From positions 129,160 through 193,159 of the forward strand of contig JAHHRV010000003.1 in NCBI GenBank assembly GCA_020025595.1: 64,000 bases of DNA, written 5' to 3'. Position 1 is the first letter of the stretch. Every line of letters begins with the position of its first letter. This document shows, piece after piece, positions 1 through 8,180 of this stretch. Under the pieces are notes generated by a model. The model ran no database searches, was not told the DNA's origin, and worked only from the letters and a program-made list of their open reading frames with translations. The position numbers were made by a program, and so were the translations under genes. Origin of the DNA: Oscillospiraceae bacterium. Its GTDB lineage: Bacteria > Bacillota > Clostridia > Oscillospirales > Oscillospiraceae.

Positions 1-1
1 G

Positions 2-559
2 TTCACCACCAACCGTCCCGTCTCCGCCATGAAGGCCATGGGCGTCAATTCCACCATCATCGGTCACTGCGAAGAGCGCAATGACAAGATGGGTGTTCTG
101 GCTGAGGCCGGTGTCACCGACACCAAGGCTGTCAACCGTCTGCTGAACAAGGAAATCCGTCTGGCTGTGGAGCAGGGCATGACCGTTCTGTACTGCATCG
201 GCGAGAAGGAAGAAGAGCTGGATCGCTGGCAGGAAGTGCTGCGCGAGCAGCTGGAGATCGGCCTGGAAGGCGTTGACAAGAGCAAGGTCGTCATCGGCTA
301 CGAGCCCATCTGGTCCATCGGACCCGGCAAGACTCCCGCCGGCAAGGAATACATCACCAAGATCGCCCGCTTCGTCAAGGAAGTCACCGGCGGCATCGAT
401 GTGGTCTACGGCGGCGGCCTGAAGGTCGACAATGCTGAAATGCTGGCATCTATCGAAGAAATCGACGGCGGTCTGATCGCTCTGACCCGTTTCCAGGGTG
501 AGATCGGCTTCTACCCCGACGAATATCTGGAAATCATCCGTACCTATCTTGGAAAGTAA
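2..559 (+). CDS. Triosephosphate isomerase-family protein (5' end outside window)
   Basis: The reading frame is open from base 2, so the N-terminus lies outside the window; about 185 codons remain of a normal ~250. TIM-barrel isomerase signatures are visible: GHCEER, which carries the electrophilic His, and YEPIWSIGPGK, which carries the catalytic Glu and the flexible loop 6, followed by YGGGLKVDNA. TpiA interconverts DHAP and glyceraldehyde-3-phosphate in the cytoplasm. The last phosphate-binding stretch differs from TpiA: where a typical TpiA has DGxLVGGAS, this has DGGLIALTRF. This points to a paralogue with another phosphorylated or small sugar substrate rather than the glycolytic enzyme. 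The next gene, a LarA-type racemase, starts 12 bases downstream, so they are probably co-transcribed. Codons are strongly biased (AAG, CTG, GGC, ATC), as in highly expressed genes. Family assignment is sure; substrate is not. Confidence 0.85.
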   Translation, partial: FTTNRPVSAMKAMGVNSTIIGHCEERNDKMGVLAEAGVTDTKAVNRLLNKEIRLAVEQGMTVLYCIGEKEEELDRWQEVLREQLEIGLEGVDKSKVVIGYEPIWSIGPGKTPAGKEYITKIARFVKEVTGGIDVVYGGGLKVDNAEMLASIEEIDGGLIALTRFQGEIGFYPDEYLEIIRTYLGK

Positions 560-571
560 GGAGAAACATAA

Positions 572-2032
572 ATGAAACTGGATTTTGAATACGGCCAGGG
601 CCTGATGAGCGCTGAGCTGCCTGACAACACCGATGTATTCATCCCCGGCAAGACCGTGCCCGATCCCGAGTGCCTGCCCCAGGACTGGGACAGCCTGTAC
701 AATGCCACTCTGGAAAGCATCCGCAACCCCTACGGTATGCCCGCTCTGAGAGAGCTGGCTGCTCCCGGCAAGACTGTTGTCTTCGTCATCCCCGATATCG
801 TTAAGGGCGGCTGCCAGCCCACCTCTCACCGCAAGGTCGCTATCCGCGCCTGCCTGGATGAGCTGTACGCAGGCGGCGTTCGCAAGGAAGACATCCTGCT
901 GCTGTTCTCCAACGGCCTGCACCCCCGTGCAACCGTCAAGGAAATGAAGCAGATCCTGGGCGATGATCTGTTCAACGAGTTCTACTTCACCAACCAGATC
1001 ACTTCCCACGACTCCGAAGACTACGATCACATGGTCGATCTGGGCACCACCAAGCGCGGCGACCCCGTCCTGATGAACAAGTATGTCTTTGACTGCGACA
1101 TTCCCATCATGATCGGCCACACCCAGGGCAACCCCTACGGTGGCTACTCCGGCGGCTACAAGCACAGCGCTACCGGTATCACCCACTGGAGAAGCATCGC
1201 TTCCCACCATGTTCCCAAGGTCATGCACCGCGGCGACTTCACTCCCGTATCCGGCCACAGCCTGATGCGCACCAAGTTCGACGAGATCTCCATGCATATG
1301 GAAGAGAAGATGGGCCATCCCTTCTTCTGCTGCGACGCAGTTCTGGACACCTACTCCCGTCAGATCGCTCTGTTCTCCGGCTACGCCAAGATCATGCAGC
1401 CTCTGAGCTGGAAGGTCGCTGACAAGCGTACCTATGTTCCCTTCGCAGAAGAGAAGTACGACATCATGGTCTTCGGTATGCCTCAGAACTTCCACTACGG
1501 CGACGGCATGGGCACCAACCCCATCCAGATGATGCAGGCTCTGTCCGCTCAGGTCATCCGTCACAAGAGAGTTATGAAGGACAACTGTGTCATCATCTGC
1601 TCCTCTATCTGCAACGGTTACTTCCACGACGAGCGCTGGCCCTACCTGCGTGAGCTGTACGAAATGTTCCAGCACGATCACATGAACATCCTGCCCGACA
1701 TGGACCGTTACGGCGAATACTTTGCAACCAACGAAGAGTACATCCGTAAGTACCGCTTCGCAAATGCATTCCATCCCTTCCACGGCTTCTCCATGATGAG
1801 CTGCGGCCACATCGCTGAGATGAACACCAGCGCCATCTACATTGTCGGCGCTCAGGAGCCCGGCATCGCCCGTGGCATGGGCCTGAAGACCCGTGCAACC
1901 TTCGAAGAGGCTCTGGAGGATGCAAAGAAGAAGTTTGTCGGTCAGAACCCCAAGATCCTGGCTCTGCCCCAGACCTTCAAGGTTGGCGCTGTCCACCTGT
2001 GCATGAAGGACGACGACCTGTCCAATGTCTGA
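572..2032 (+). CDS. LarA-family nickel-dependent racemase/epimerase homolog
   Basis: 486 aa; an AAGGAG ribosome site lies before the ATG. LarA enzymes racemise 2-hydroxy acids (lactate, malate, others) by hydride transfer, using a nickel-pincer nucleotide bound to a lysine. The key residues line up with Lactobacillus LarA: His117 (NGLHP) for H108, His183 (GHTQGN) for H174, Lys197 (GGYSGGYK) for the cofactor-bound K184, and His213 for the nickel ligand H200. The 16-residue gap from Lys to the nickel His is conserved. The protein is longer than lactate racemase (~425 aa). The cofactor genes larB, larC and larE are not in the window and must be elsewhere if the enzyme is active. It follows a TIM-fold isomerase, which suggests a sugar-acid or short hydroxy-acid route rather than lactate, but the substrate cannot be told. 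Codon bias suggests high expression. A strong terminator follows. Confidence 0.88.
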   Translation: MKLDFEYGQGLMSAELPDNTDVFIPGKTVPDPECLPQDWDSLYNATLESIRNPYGMPALRELAAPGKTVVFVIPDIVKGGCQPTSHRKVAIRACLDELYAGGVRKEDILLLFSNGLHPRATVKEMKQILGDDLFNEFYFTNQITSHDSEDYDHMVDLGTTKRGDPVLMNKYVFDCDIPIMIGHTQGNPYGGYSGGYKHSATGITHWRSIASHHVPKVMHRGDFTPVSGHSLMRTKFDEISMHMEEKMGHPFFCCDAVLDTYSRQIALFSGYAKIMQPLSWKVADKRTYVPFAEEKYDIMVFGMPQNFHYGDGMGTNPIQMMQALSAQVIRHKRVMKDNCVIICSSICNGYFHDERWPYLRELYEMFQHDHMNILPDMDRYGEYFATNEEYIRKYRFANAFHPFHGFSMMSCGHIAEMNTSAIYIVGAQEPGIARGMGLKTRATFEEALEDAKKKFVGQNPKILALPQTFKVGAVHLCMKDDDLSNV

Positions 2033-2088
2033 TCCGGCGTAAAGGACTCGATCCTCTGATTGCCTGATCTTTCATAAAAGAATCATTT

Positions 2089-2125
2089 ACCCCCGGTTCC
2101 GTCTGGTACGGAGCCGGGGGTTTGT
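2089..2125 (+). terminator. Rho-independent terminator after the larA-like gene
   Basis: A 14-bp stem (2089-2102 with 2108-2121) is followed by a short T-rich stretch. It closes the TIM-like/LarA-like transcript. Confidence 0.8.
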
Positions 2126-2152
2126 TCGTTCATCACAGCCCATGAAAAACGG

Positions 2153-2193
2153 GCGCAAAAAATCCCCGCTTCCGAATCCGGAAACGGGGATTT
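2153..2193 (-). terminator. Terminator of the phosphodiester glycosidase gene
   Basis: Inverted repeat around 2161-2193 with a six-base T run on the minus strand, just beyond the stop at 2205. It lies back to back with the terminator of the converging larA-like gene. Confidence 0.75.
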
Positions 2194-2204
2194 CTGATAA
2201 GCTT

Positions 2205-3860
2205 TTAGGGATTGGGTACAGGACTGGAACAGTAGACCCATGCATTGGGCAATCTTCTGCCCTCAGGAATCAAATTGCTGTTGGAGCAGCGAATGATATA
2301 CTCGCCCTCATACCACACGGAAGCACTTGTGCCGCCGTCCATGTTCATGGCCTGATATGCACCGTAGCGCTCCATAATATTAGCACACTCCACTGCATTA
2401 CAGCCAATGGAGTCAATCTTACGGCCCTCAATGCCCAGCATCAGGATGGACTCATCCTTGGTCTGACCAATGCAGGCTCTGGGATTCATGGCGGTGTAGG
2501 TGTAGTCCTCGCCTGCCACATTCACGCCATCAATGATCAGCGCAGGCGTAAACTCAACAGCATCGGTACAGTCTTCACTGAAATCCATATAGGAGTCCAC
2601 GATATAGAATCTGTTATCCTTGCGAAGCTCGATGCGCTTGCCGTCTCTATAATGTGCGCCATAGGAATCATAATAGGTCTGACCACTGCACATAGCAGCG
2701 CCAGCCTGGTCAGAACCCTCGGCAACGTTGGCAGCATCGCCAAATCCGGAACCGGTCATAGCGACCAGACCATTGTTATTCTCGGCAATGTCGCCGACCC
2801 ACTCACCGGAAGCGCCCCACTGGGAAGACGGTGCGCACTTCAGTCGGGAGGCATCCTTGCCAATGATCAGGACACCCTTATAGGTGCTTCCGGTAACCCG
2901 AATTACCATCAGACCGTTTTCAGCATCGATTGCCAGGACCTGATCGCCCTGCTTGGTGTAGATATCGGTTCCGTCATCATCCAGGCCTGCTTCATGGACC
3001 CAGAATTTGTTCCAACCGTTCTCGATGACCTCGGGGTGTTCTTCAGCATAGGCTCTGGTGGATTTTTCATCCAGCTCATAGAACTTTTCAAAGAACTCGT
3101 CTTCCTCATTGGAGAAGCCCACATCCTGAGCAAGAGCACTCAGCATGGACGCAGCGGCATCCTTGCTGAAGCCGGAAGAGGGGGACTTGTTCTTGTTGGG
3201 CTTTTTATCCACGCCCTCCCACTGGGAGTTGACGCCCACCTGAGCCTCCTTAATGGCATCGGCCTGTTGAACCACCTTCTGCACAACATCGCCGGGAATC
3301 AGCGCCGTTGCCAGCCACTGGTGGGTCATGGTGGTCATAGCGGTATCGATATAGATGCTGCGCAGTGCCGACAGGGGCTTGATCCAGTCCGTAAAGATCA
3401 CCACGCAGTATGCAGACTCAATTGCCAGCAGCACCGCAAGCACCACAGCCACAGCAAACATGGCAGGCTTCTTCTGCTTGGCCTTTTTCTGCTTCTTTGC
3501 CTTTTGAGGCTGAGGCTTCTGTGTAGGCTCAGCGGCCTGAACGGGCTTCTTGGGCTGTGCGGGCATTTTCGGCTTAGCAGGCTTCTGTGCCTGGGCAGGC
3601 TTTCTGCCGACGCTGCTGTTTTCCGGGGATGCAGTCTGACTGGGAGCAGGGCGCGTCATCTGTTCCGGCAGATCCGGGCCTACCTCTGCAAAATCCTCCA
3701 GCTCGTCAGGAAAATCCTGCTGCAGGATATCTTCCAGAAAAGCTGCACTGAACGGATCCTGATCCTGATTCAGTTCCAGATTCGGCTCTGCGGCTGATTC
3801 GGGTGTTTTTGCCTCGGAAAAGCGGCCGGTGCCCTTGCCTCCGAATATTCTCTTCGCCAT
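2205..3860 (-). CDS. Membrane-anchored phosphodiester glycosidase (NAGPA-domain) protein
   Basis: 551 aa from the ATG at 3860, chosen because GGAGGG lies 8 bases upstream; a longer frame would run into alr. Residues 1-130 are cytoplasmic, acidic and then very rich in Lys, Pro, Ala and Gln (about 85-130). One membrane helix follows (about 133-157), and the rest is outside. The C-terminal ~220 residues match the phosphodiester glycosidase family (Pfam NAGPA), related to the human enzyme that uncovers mannose-6-phosphate and to bacterial exopolysaccharide proteins. The conserved block is MNMDGGTSAS near the C-terminus. The likely role is cleavage of a sugar phosphodiester in the cell envelope; the target is unknown. 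The gene lies 23 bases downstream of alr on the same strand, so the two are probably co-transcribed. Confidence 0.8.
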   Translation of the reverse strand: MAKRIFGGKGTGRFSEAKTPESAAEPNLELNQDQDPFSAAFLEDILQQDFPDELEDFAEVGPDLPEQMTRPAPSQTASPENSSVGRKPAQAQKPAKPKMPAQPKKPVQAAEPTQKPQPQKAKKQKKAKQKKPAMFAVAVVLAVLLAIESAYCVVIFTDWIKPLSALRSIYIDTAMTTMTHQWLATALIPGDVVQKVVQQADAIKEAQVGVNSQWEGVDKKPNKNKSPSSGFSKDAAASMLSALAQDVGFSNEEDEFFEKFYELDEKSTRAYAEEHPEVIENGWNKFWVHEAGLDDDGTDIYTKQGDQVLAIDAENGLMVIRVTGSTYKGVLIIGKDASRLKCAPSSQWGASGEWVGDIAENNNGLVAMTGSGFGDAANVAEGSDQAGAAMCSGQTYYDSYGAHYRDGKRIELRKDNRFYIVDSYMDFSEDCTDAVEFTPALIIDGVNVAGEDYTYTAMNPRACIGQTKDESILMLGIEGRKIDSIGCNAVECANIMERYGAYQAMNMDGGTSASVWYEGEYIIRCSNSNLIPEGRRLPNAWVYCSSPVPNP

Positions 3861-3883
3861 ATTGTCGATTCCCTCCGAAATGT

Positions 3884-5041
3884 TTATATATTGTCCAGCA
3901 AATAATGAACCGAACCGATTGCGTGTCCGCCCTGATAATACACCCGGGGTACCCGTCGGCTGATTCCGCAAATGAACTCGTAATTAAAGCTGCCCGCCTG
4001 GGCTGCGATCTGCTCCACTGTGATGGTTTCGTCACCGTCGGTGCCCACCAGCGTTACGCTGTCTCCGGGCTTCACATCGGGAATGTCGGTCACATCCACC
4101 ATCATCTGGTCCATGCATACCCGGCCCAGGATCGGAGCCCGTTTTCCATGGATCAGTACATAGAACTTACCGGACAGATTTCTCCAGTAGCCGTCGGCAT
4201 AACCCACCGGGATGGTCGCCACCCGGGTCTCCCCGCTGGTCACATACAGTCCGCCGTAGCTGATTTCTCTGCCCGCCGGCAGGGTCTTCACATGGGAAAC
4301 CCGGCTGTACCAGCTGAGTGCAGGTCTGAGCTTCAAAAGTTCCGGGCTCACTTCGTCACTGGGATACAGACCGTAGGTCACGATGCCGGAGCGAACCATC
4401 TCATACTGGGTGCCGAAATTCATCAGTCCGGCAGAGTTGTTCAGGTGCCGGATGGGGATATTCAGTCCCCGCTCCTTGAGCATCCGGTCAAAGTTGTCAA
4501 ATTTCTCGGCCTGCTGCCGTGCCTTGGAAAGGTCTGCGCAGTCTGCCGTTGCAAAGTGGCTGAACAGGCCCTCTGCCTGAATGCCGGGGAGCTTTGCGAT
4601 TTTGCAGCAGATATCTGCCGATTCCTCGGTAGCCTGGAAGCCGATGCGGCTCATGCCCGTATCTACCGCCAGATGGAAATAGGCGGTTTTGCCCAGCTTG
4701 CGTGCCTGTTCAGACAGAGCAGCTGCGTCTTCCCAGCGGAAAATCGCCGGACGGATCTCCAGCTGAATGACCTGGGGAAAAGCCTCCACCGGAGTATGAC
4801 CCAGAATCAGAATGGGGCGGTTCAGGCCTGCCTGACGCAGTTCCAGCGCCTCTGCTACAGAGCTGACACCGAAAAAGGCGCAGTCGTCCTGCAGGAACCG
4901 GGCCACCGGAACAGCGCCGTGACCGTAGGCATCGGCCTTGACAACTGCCATCACCGGAACTCCGGCTTTCTGGCGAACAGCCTGCATATTATCATGAATC
5001 GCATCCAGATCGATGCAAACATAAGTATTATCGAAATTCAT
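3884..5041 (-). CDS. alr: Alanine racemase
   Basis: 385 aa, normal length. A PLP enzyme that interconverts L- and D-alanine for peptidoglycan. Lys35 in VVKADAYGHG is the PLP-binding lysine and Tyr262 in ISYGG is the opposite catalytic base. GRVCMDQMMVD (about 306-316) and the phosphate-loop region VRSGIVTYGLYP are also typical. ATG at 5041 with a purine-rich site upstream. A 240-base AT-rich gap separates it from the divergent DUF975 gene. The phosphodiester glycosidase gene follows 23 bases later, consistent with a small envelope unit. Confidence 0.97.
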   Translation of the reverse strand: MNFDNTYVCIDLDAIHDNMQAVRQKAGVPVMAVVKADAYGHGAVPVARFLQDDCAFFGVSSVAEALELRQAGLNRPILILGHTPVEAFPQVIQLEIRPAIFRWEDAAALSEQARKLGKTAYFHLAVDTGMSRIGFQATEESADICCKIAKLPGIQAEGLFSHFATADCADLSKARQQAEKFDNFDRMLKERGLNIPIRHLNNSAGLMNFGTQYEMVRSGIVTYGLYPSDEVSPELLKLRPALSWYSRVSHVKTLPAGREISYGGLYVTSGETRVATIPVGYADGYWRNLSGKFYVLIHGKRAPILGRVCMDQMMVDVTDIPDVKPGDSVTLVGTDGDETITVEQIAAQAGSFNYEFICGISRRVPRVYYQGGHAIGSVHYLLDNI

Positions 5042-5214
5042 TCAAACATCTCCCGTTATACGAACCCACGGAAAATCAGAACCCTGTCCGAAAATTCACA
5101 TAATTTTGTTCATTTTATCACAAATCCAGTCAAAAGTAAACCGTCCGCAAAAAACTTCATATTTAGCCATTTTCTTAAACCTTTCCGACACGCCCAAATA
5201 ATGCCCTGCCCTTC

Positions 5215-5243
5215 TTGTCGAAGCCTTCTATTTATGGTATAGT
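5215..5243 (+). promoter_or_regulatory. Sigma-70-type promoter of the DUF975 gene
   Basis: TTGTCG (5215-5220), 17-base spacer, TATAGT (5238-5243), about 40 bases before the start at 5285. Confidence 0.6.
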
Positions 5244-5284
5244 CATCATAGCATCAAAATACCAATATGAGAGGGGTTTTTGTT

Positions 5285-5998
5285 ATGAGTCCATCTGATT
5301 ACCGTCAGCACGCCCGCCGTGTTCTTGCCGGGCACTGGGGCACCGCCATTCTGGTTGGTTTTGTGGCAACCATACTGGGCGGAAACGGCAACCCAAATGT
5401 CAATCTGCAGATCACCCAGAATATAGGCGAAATCGATCCGTACAGCATCCCGCCCCAGACATATGCACTGTTGTTTACCATTACCAGTATCATCGCCACC
5501 GCTGCACTGGTGATGAGTATTGTGTATTTCCTTTTGGGCGGCGTGATCCAGCTGGGCAGCGCCAAGTACCATCTGAACCTGATTGACGGAAGAGATTCCT
5601 CTTTCTCCGATCTGTTCAGCCAGTTCTCCCGGTTCGGCTCCGCACTGGTCATGAATCTGCTGCAGGGCATATTCGTCTTACTGTGGATGCTGCTGTTCAT
5701 CATTCCCGGCTTCATCGCTGCTTACAGCTATGCAATGGCACCGTACATCATGCTGGAAGATCCCAACTGCGGCGGCTACGAAGCACTGAAGCGTTCCAAG
5801 CAGCTGATGAAGGGTCACAAGATGGATCTGTTCCTGCTGGATCTGAGCTTCATCGGATGGGAACTGCTGTGCGTTCTCTCCCTGGGCATCGGCTTCCTGT
5901 GGCTGTATCCCTATGTGAACACCGCACGCGCATCCTTCTATCGGGATATTACCCAGGGTCAATCTCAGTCCCAGGGCAATACAACCGTAGAATTTTAA
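5285..5998 (+). CDS. DUF975 family membrane protein
   Basis: 237 aa. The start at 5285 is preferred over 5267 because GAGAGGGG lies at correct spacing before it and overlaps the upstream ATG. Polytopic: hydrophobic segments near residues 20-35, 60-90, 125-155 and 190-215. It carries the family motif MKGHKMDLFLLDLSF after ALKRSKQ, and an N-terminal cytoplasmic segment (SDYRQHARRVL) typical of DUF975. The function of the family is unknown. A second member sits at 8181-9164. The transcript ends at the hairpin repeat at 6015-6087. Confidence 0.85.
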   Translation: MSPSDYRQHARRVLAGHWGTAILVGFVATILGGNGNPNVNLQITQNIGEIDPYSIPPQTYALLFTITSIIATAALVMSIVYFLLGGVIQLGSAKYHLNLIDGRDSSFSDLFSQFSRFGSALVMNLLQGIFVLLWMLLFIIPGFIAAYSYAMAPYIMLEDPNCGGYEALKRSKQLMKGHKMDLFLLDLSFIGWELLCVLSLGIGFLWLYPYVNTARASFYRDITQGQSQSQGNTTVEF

Positions 5999-6014
5999 CA
6001 AAAGTGCCGACTTC

Positions 6015-6087
6015 AATGGGTAAACCCCATAAGGAAATTTTTTAAAAGGTACGGTACAGTTCCGTTTGGGGCTGTACCGTACCTTTT
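6015..6087 (+). repeat. Dispersed ~72 bp hairpin repeat, copy A (also acts as terminator)
   Basis: A near-identical block occurs at 59995-60066. Shared core: AATGGGTA, CCCCATAAGGAA, TTTTTT, then an inverted repeat around GGTAC. In this copy the stem is a perfect 16 bp (6044-6059 with 6072-6087) followed by T residues, so it doubles as the terminator of the DUF975 gene. No target-site duplication or transposase was seen. It may be a member of a multicopy intergenic repeat family. Confidence 0.75.
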
Positions 6088-6168
6088 TCGTACGAAGAAA
6101 TGAAAATACGGAGAATGTTCTTTACTTTCCTTCATCATTGCCTGGATTTCTTTTTCTGCCGCATTTTC

Positions 6169-6210
6169 CGAAAAATCCGGTATTCAGCAGCCAATGCTGA
6201 ATACCGGATT
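6169..6210 (-). terminator. Terminator of the 6217-6879 gene
   Basis: Perfect 16-bp stem (6174-6189 with 6195-6210), five-base loop, then five T on the minus strand. It begins seven bases after the stop codon. Confidence 0.85.
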
Positions 6211-6216
6211 CCATGT

Positions 6217-6879
6217 TTATTTATGAAATAATTTGGGCAGTAATTTGAGTATTAAAAAGTAGTAAAGAGCACCACCGACTGCAAGCACAAGGAAAACCAG
6301 AATTCCCAGAGCAACATGGACAGCTGCGCCGAGGGCTGCCGATACAACCAATGTAAAAAAGCAGTAGATCGGCAGCGTTTTCTTCGTAAAGTGCTTCATA
6401 TGCGCTTGCGTAAAGGTTTCCTGTCCGACTTCCTGAAAGCTCGTTTTCATTTTGTCGGTAACATCTGTTACTACCTCGTTCAGTTCTTCCTTAGAATCGA
6501 TGGTCACATCTTTTCCTTGCTTTTTTAGCTTATCCGCAATGGCATCAATGTCTTTATTGGCCTTTACAAAGCCAAATATGGCTATGCCGATAAACGCAGC
6601 AGCAAAAAACCACAGGTGCAGCAAAAGGGTTATGATTCCAATCAGTAAGAAGATCCCGCAGAAAACAGCAACAAAGGGCCAGGTGATTCTGGGATCGTTG
6701 GTGCTGTAGGTTTTGGTTGTGCTGTATCCTACATGGTACTTTCCCCTGGTTTCCCCAGAAAGTGCCGCAGGCTTTATTTCGCGTTCCGGCACCAGTCCGT
6801 CTTCCAGAGTTGTACGGATCGTCTCTTCTTTGCAAAAGCTGCCGTTTTCATTGATTTTATAGTCTGTTTTCTTCTCCAT
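6217..6879 (-). CDS. Membrane protein of unknown function
   Basis: 220 aa from the ATG at 6879, chosen because GGAG lies 8 bases upstream; the frame extends 18 codons further without a better site. I do not recognise the family. The first ~65 residues are polar and cytoplasmic. Two hydrophobic segments follow (about 68-105), then a charged loop (about 110-160, with DKLKKQGKDVTIDSKEELNE), then two more hydrophobic segments near the C-terminus. It appears monocistronic, with its own terminator. Confidence 0.65.
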   Translation of the reverse strand: MEKKTDYKINENGSFCKEETIRTTLEDGLVPEREIKPAALSGETRGKYHVGYSTTKTYSTNDPRITWPFVAVFCGIFLLIGIITLLLHLWFFAAAFIGIAIFGFVKANKDIDAIADKLKKQGKDVTIDSKEELNEVVTDVTDKMKTSFQEVGQETFTQAHMKHFTKKTLPIYCFFTLVVSAALGAAVHVALGILVFLVLAVGGALYYFLILKLLPKLFHK

Positions 6880-7179
6880 AGCAATTTCTCCACTTGATGC
6901 ATGCCGTTTTCCTAAAATCTTGGGACTTTGCAAAGAAAACGCATCATCTTTCTGATTTCCTGATTTTAGAATTATAACATCGACAGATACAAAGCGCTAC
7001 AGATACTTGCGGTTTGGGTGACAAATTATGCGCCTGTATCTTGTACAGAATGCTGATATTTGCTAAGAAAAGAGAAACAGAATCTGCTGTCTGCATTACA
7101 AAAAGTTTCCCTTTGTGTGCAGGAAGCGATTTTGTGCCGGTCAGCTGGTAGCCTGTGAAGGCATCGCATATGCGGTGGA
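6880..7179. other. Intergenic region, no gene seen
   Basis: About 300 bases between two minus-strand genes. A TATAAT-like box on the minus strand (6971-6976) could serve the 6217-6879 gene, but no convincing -35 sits at standard spacing. Nothing else was found. Confidence 0.5.
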
Positions 7180-7226
7180 AAAAAGCTGCCCCATAGGCTG
7201 TCCGGGGATCAGTCGGCAGCTTTTTT
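7180..7226 (-). terminator. Terminator overlapping the stop of the XRE regulator gene
   Basis: AAAAAGCTGCC (7180-7190) pairs with GGCAGCTTTTTT (7215-7226) across a 24-base loop; T run on the minus strand. The stop codon of the gene lies in the distal arm. Confidence 0.7.
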
Positions 7227-8037
7227 ATTTTTTGGCGTAGTAGTACGCCATTTTATAGTCTTCCAGCTCCCGGTAGCAGATTTCCAGCCGCTGACGGCAG
7301 GCTTCCGGCATTGCATCCTCCGCCCGGTGGTAATGCGCTGCCGCATCCTTGTAGCTGCCCTGGAAAAACAGCACCTCTCCCATCTGATAGTTCCAGTCGG
7401 GCGTGTTTCGTTTCTCCACAGCTCCGAGATAACGCTGTGCATCGGTGAATCGGTTCTCTGTCAGTGCCGCCCGTGCCCGAAGCATCAGCACTTCGTCTTC
7501 ATCGGGGATCTTCTGCACAAGACCTGCAAGCTGAGATTCCTGTTCGGGGCACCGGGCCTGCAAAATCCGCAGCCGCCGGAGCATCAGATCATCTGCGTAT
7601 GGGCAGTTCTCCATCGACGCCTCAGCCCGGCTCAGCAGCGTCCGAGCATAGGGAAGTCTGTCTTGCTCTATGGCCTGCTCTGCAAGCCCCAGAAGGGCGC
7701 GCACCGTCAGCAGCGCCACTTCCCTGCCCAGGATCTCTCCGGCAGACTGGATCTGCTCCAGCGCCTCCAGGCACCCCCGGAAGTCGCCTGCATCATGGGC
7801 ACTTCTGGCCTGCTCCACCAGCGGATATTCCGGGATCTGGGGCGCATCCTCTTCCAGAAAGAAGCTGATGGGCCTGCCCAGCCGGTCAGACAGATACCGC
7901 AGCGTGGCAATAGAGGGATTGGCACCATCGTGCTCCAGTGCCGACAGCATATTGCGTGTGATCTCTTCTCCGGCCAGCTGCCGCTGAGACAGCCCGGCCT
8001 CTGTCCGTGCCTGATATATTCTTTGCCCCATGCTCAT
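7225..8037 (-). CDS. XRE-family transcriptional regulator with TPR-like C-terminus
   Basis: 270 aa; GGGAGGA sits six bases before the ATG. An N-terminal helix-turn-helix (about residues 5-60; GLSQRQLAGEEITRNMLSAL) is followed by a ~200-residue helical array of TPR-like pairs (for example MGEVLFFQGSYKDAAAHYHR). Such proteins resemble peptide-responsive regulators of the Rgg/PlcR/Rap type or general XRE-TPR sensors. No peptide gene is obvious next door. It is divergent from the DUF975-like gene at 8181, a plausible target. Confidence 0.8.
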   Translation of the reverse strand: MSMGQRIYQARTEAGLSQRQLAGEEITRNMLSALEHDGANPSIATLRYLSDRLGRPISFFLEEDAPQIPEYPLVEQARSAHDAGDFRGCLEALEQIQSAGEILGREVALLTVRALLGLAEQAIEQDRLPYARTLLSRAEASMENCPYADDLMLRRLRILQARCPEQESQLAGLVQKIPDEDEVLMLRARAALTENRFTDAQRYLGAVEKRNTPDWNYQMGEVLFFQGSYKDAAAHYHRAEDAMPEACRQRLEICYRELEDYKMAYYYAKK

Positions 8038-8180
8038 GGCAATTCCTCCCGGTAAGCTTCATTTACCCCCAATTATATCATGTTTTTTTCCGTTTTTCCA
8101 GTGTTACAAAAATTTCATTTGCTATTTCCGTCGGTTTGGTTTATAACTAGTTATAGTATTTTATCGAGGAGTTTTTGCAT

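Noticed and set aside
2142..3797. 551-codon open frame on the plus strand
   Set aside because: Exactly antisense to the phosphodiester glycosidase gene, with low-complexity His/Leu/Ile-rich product and no ribosome site. A by-product of codon bias.
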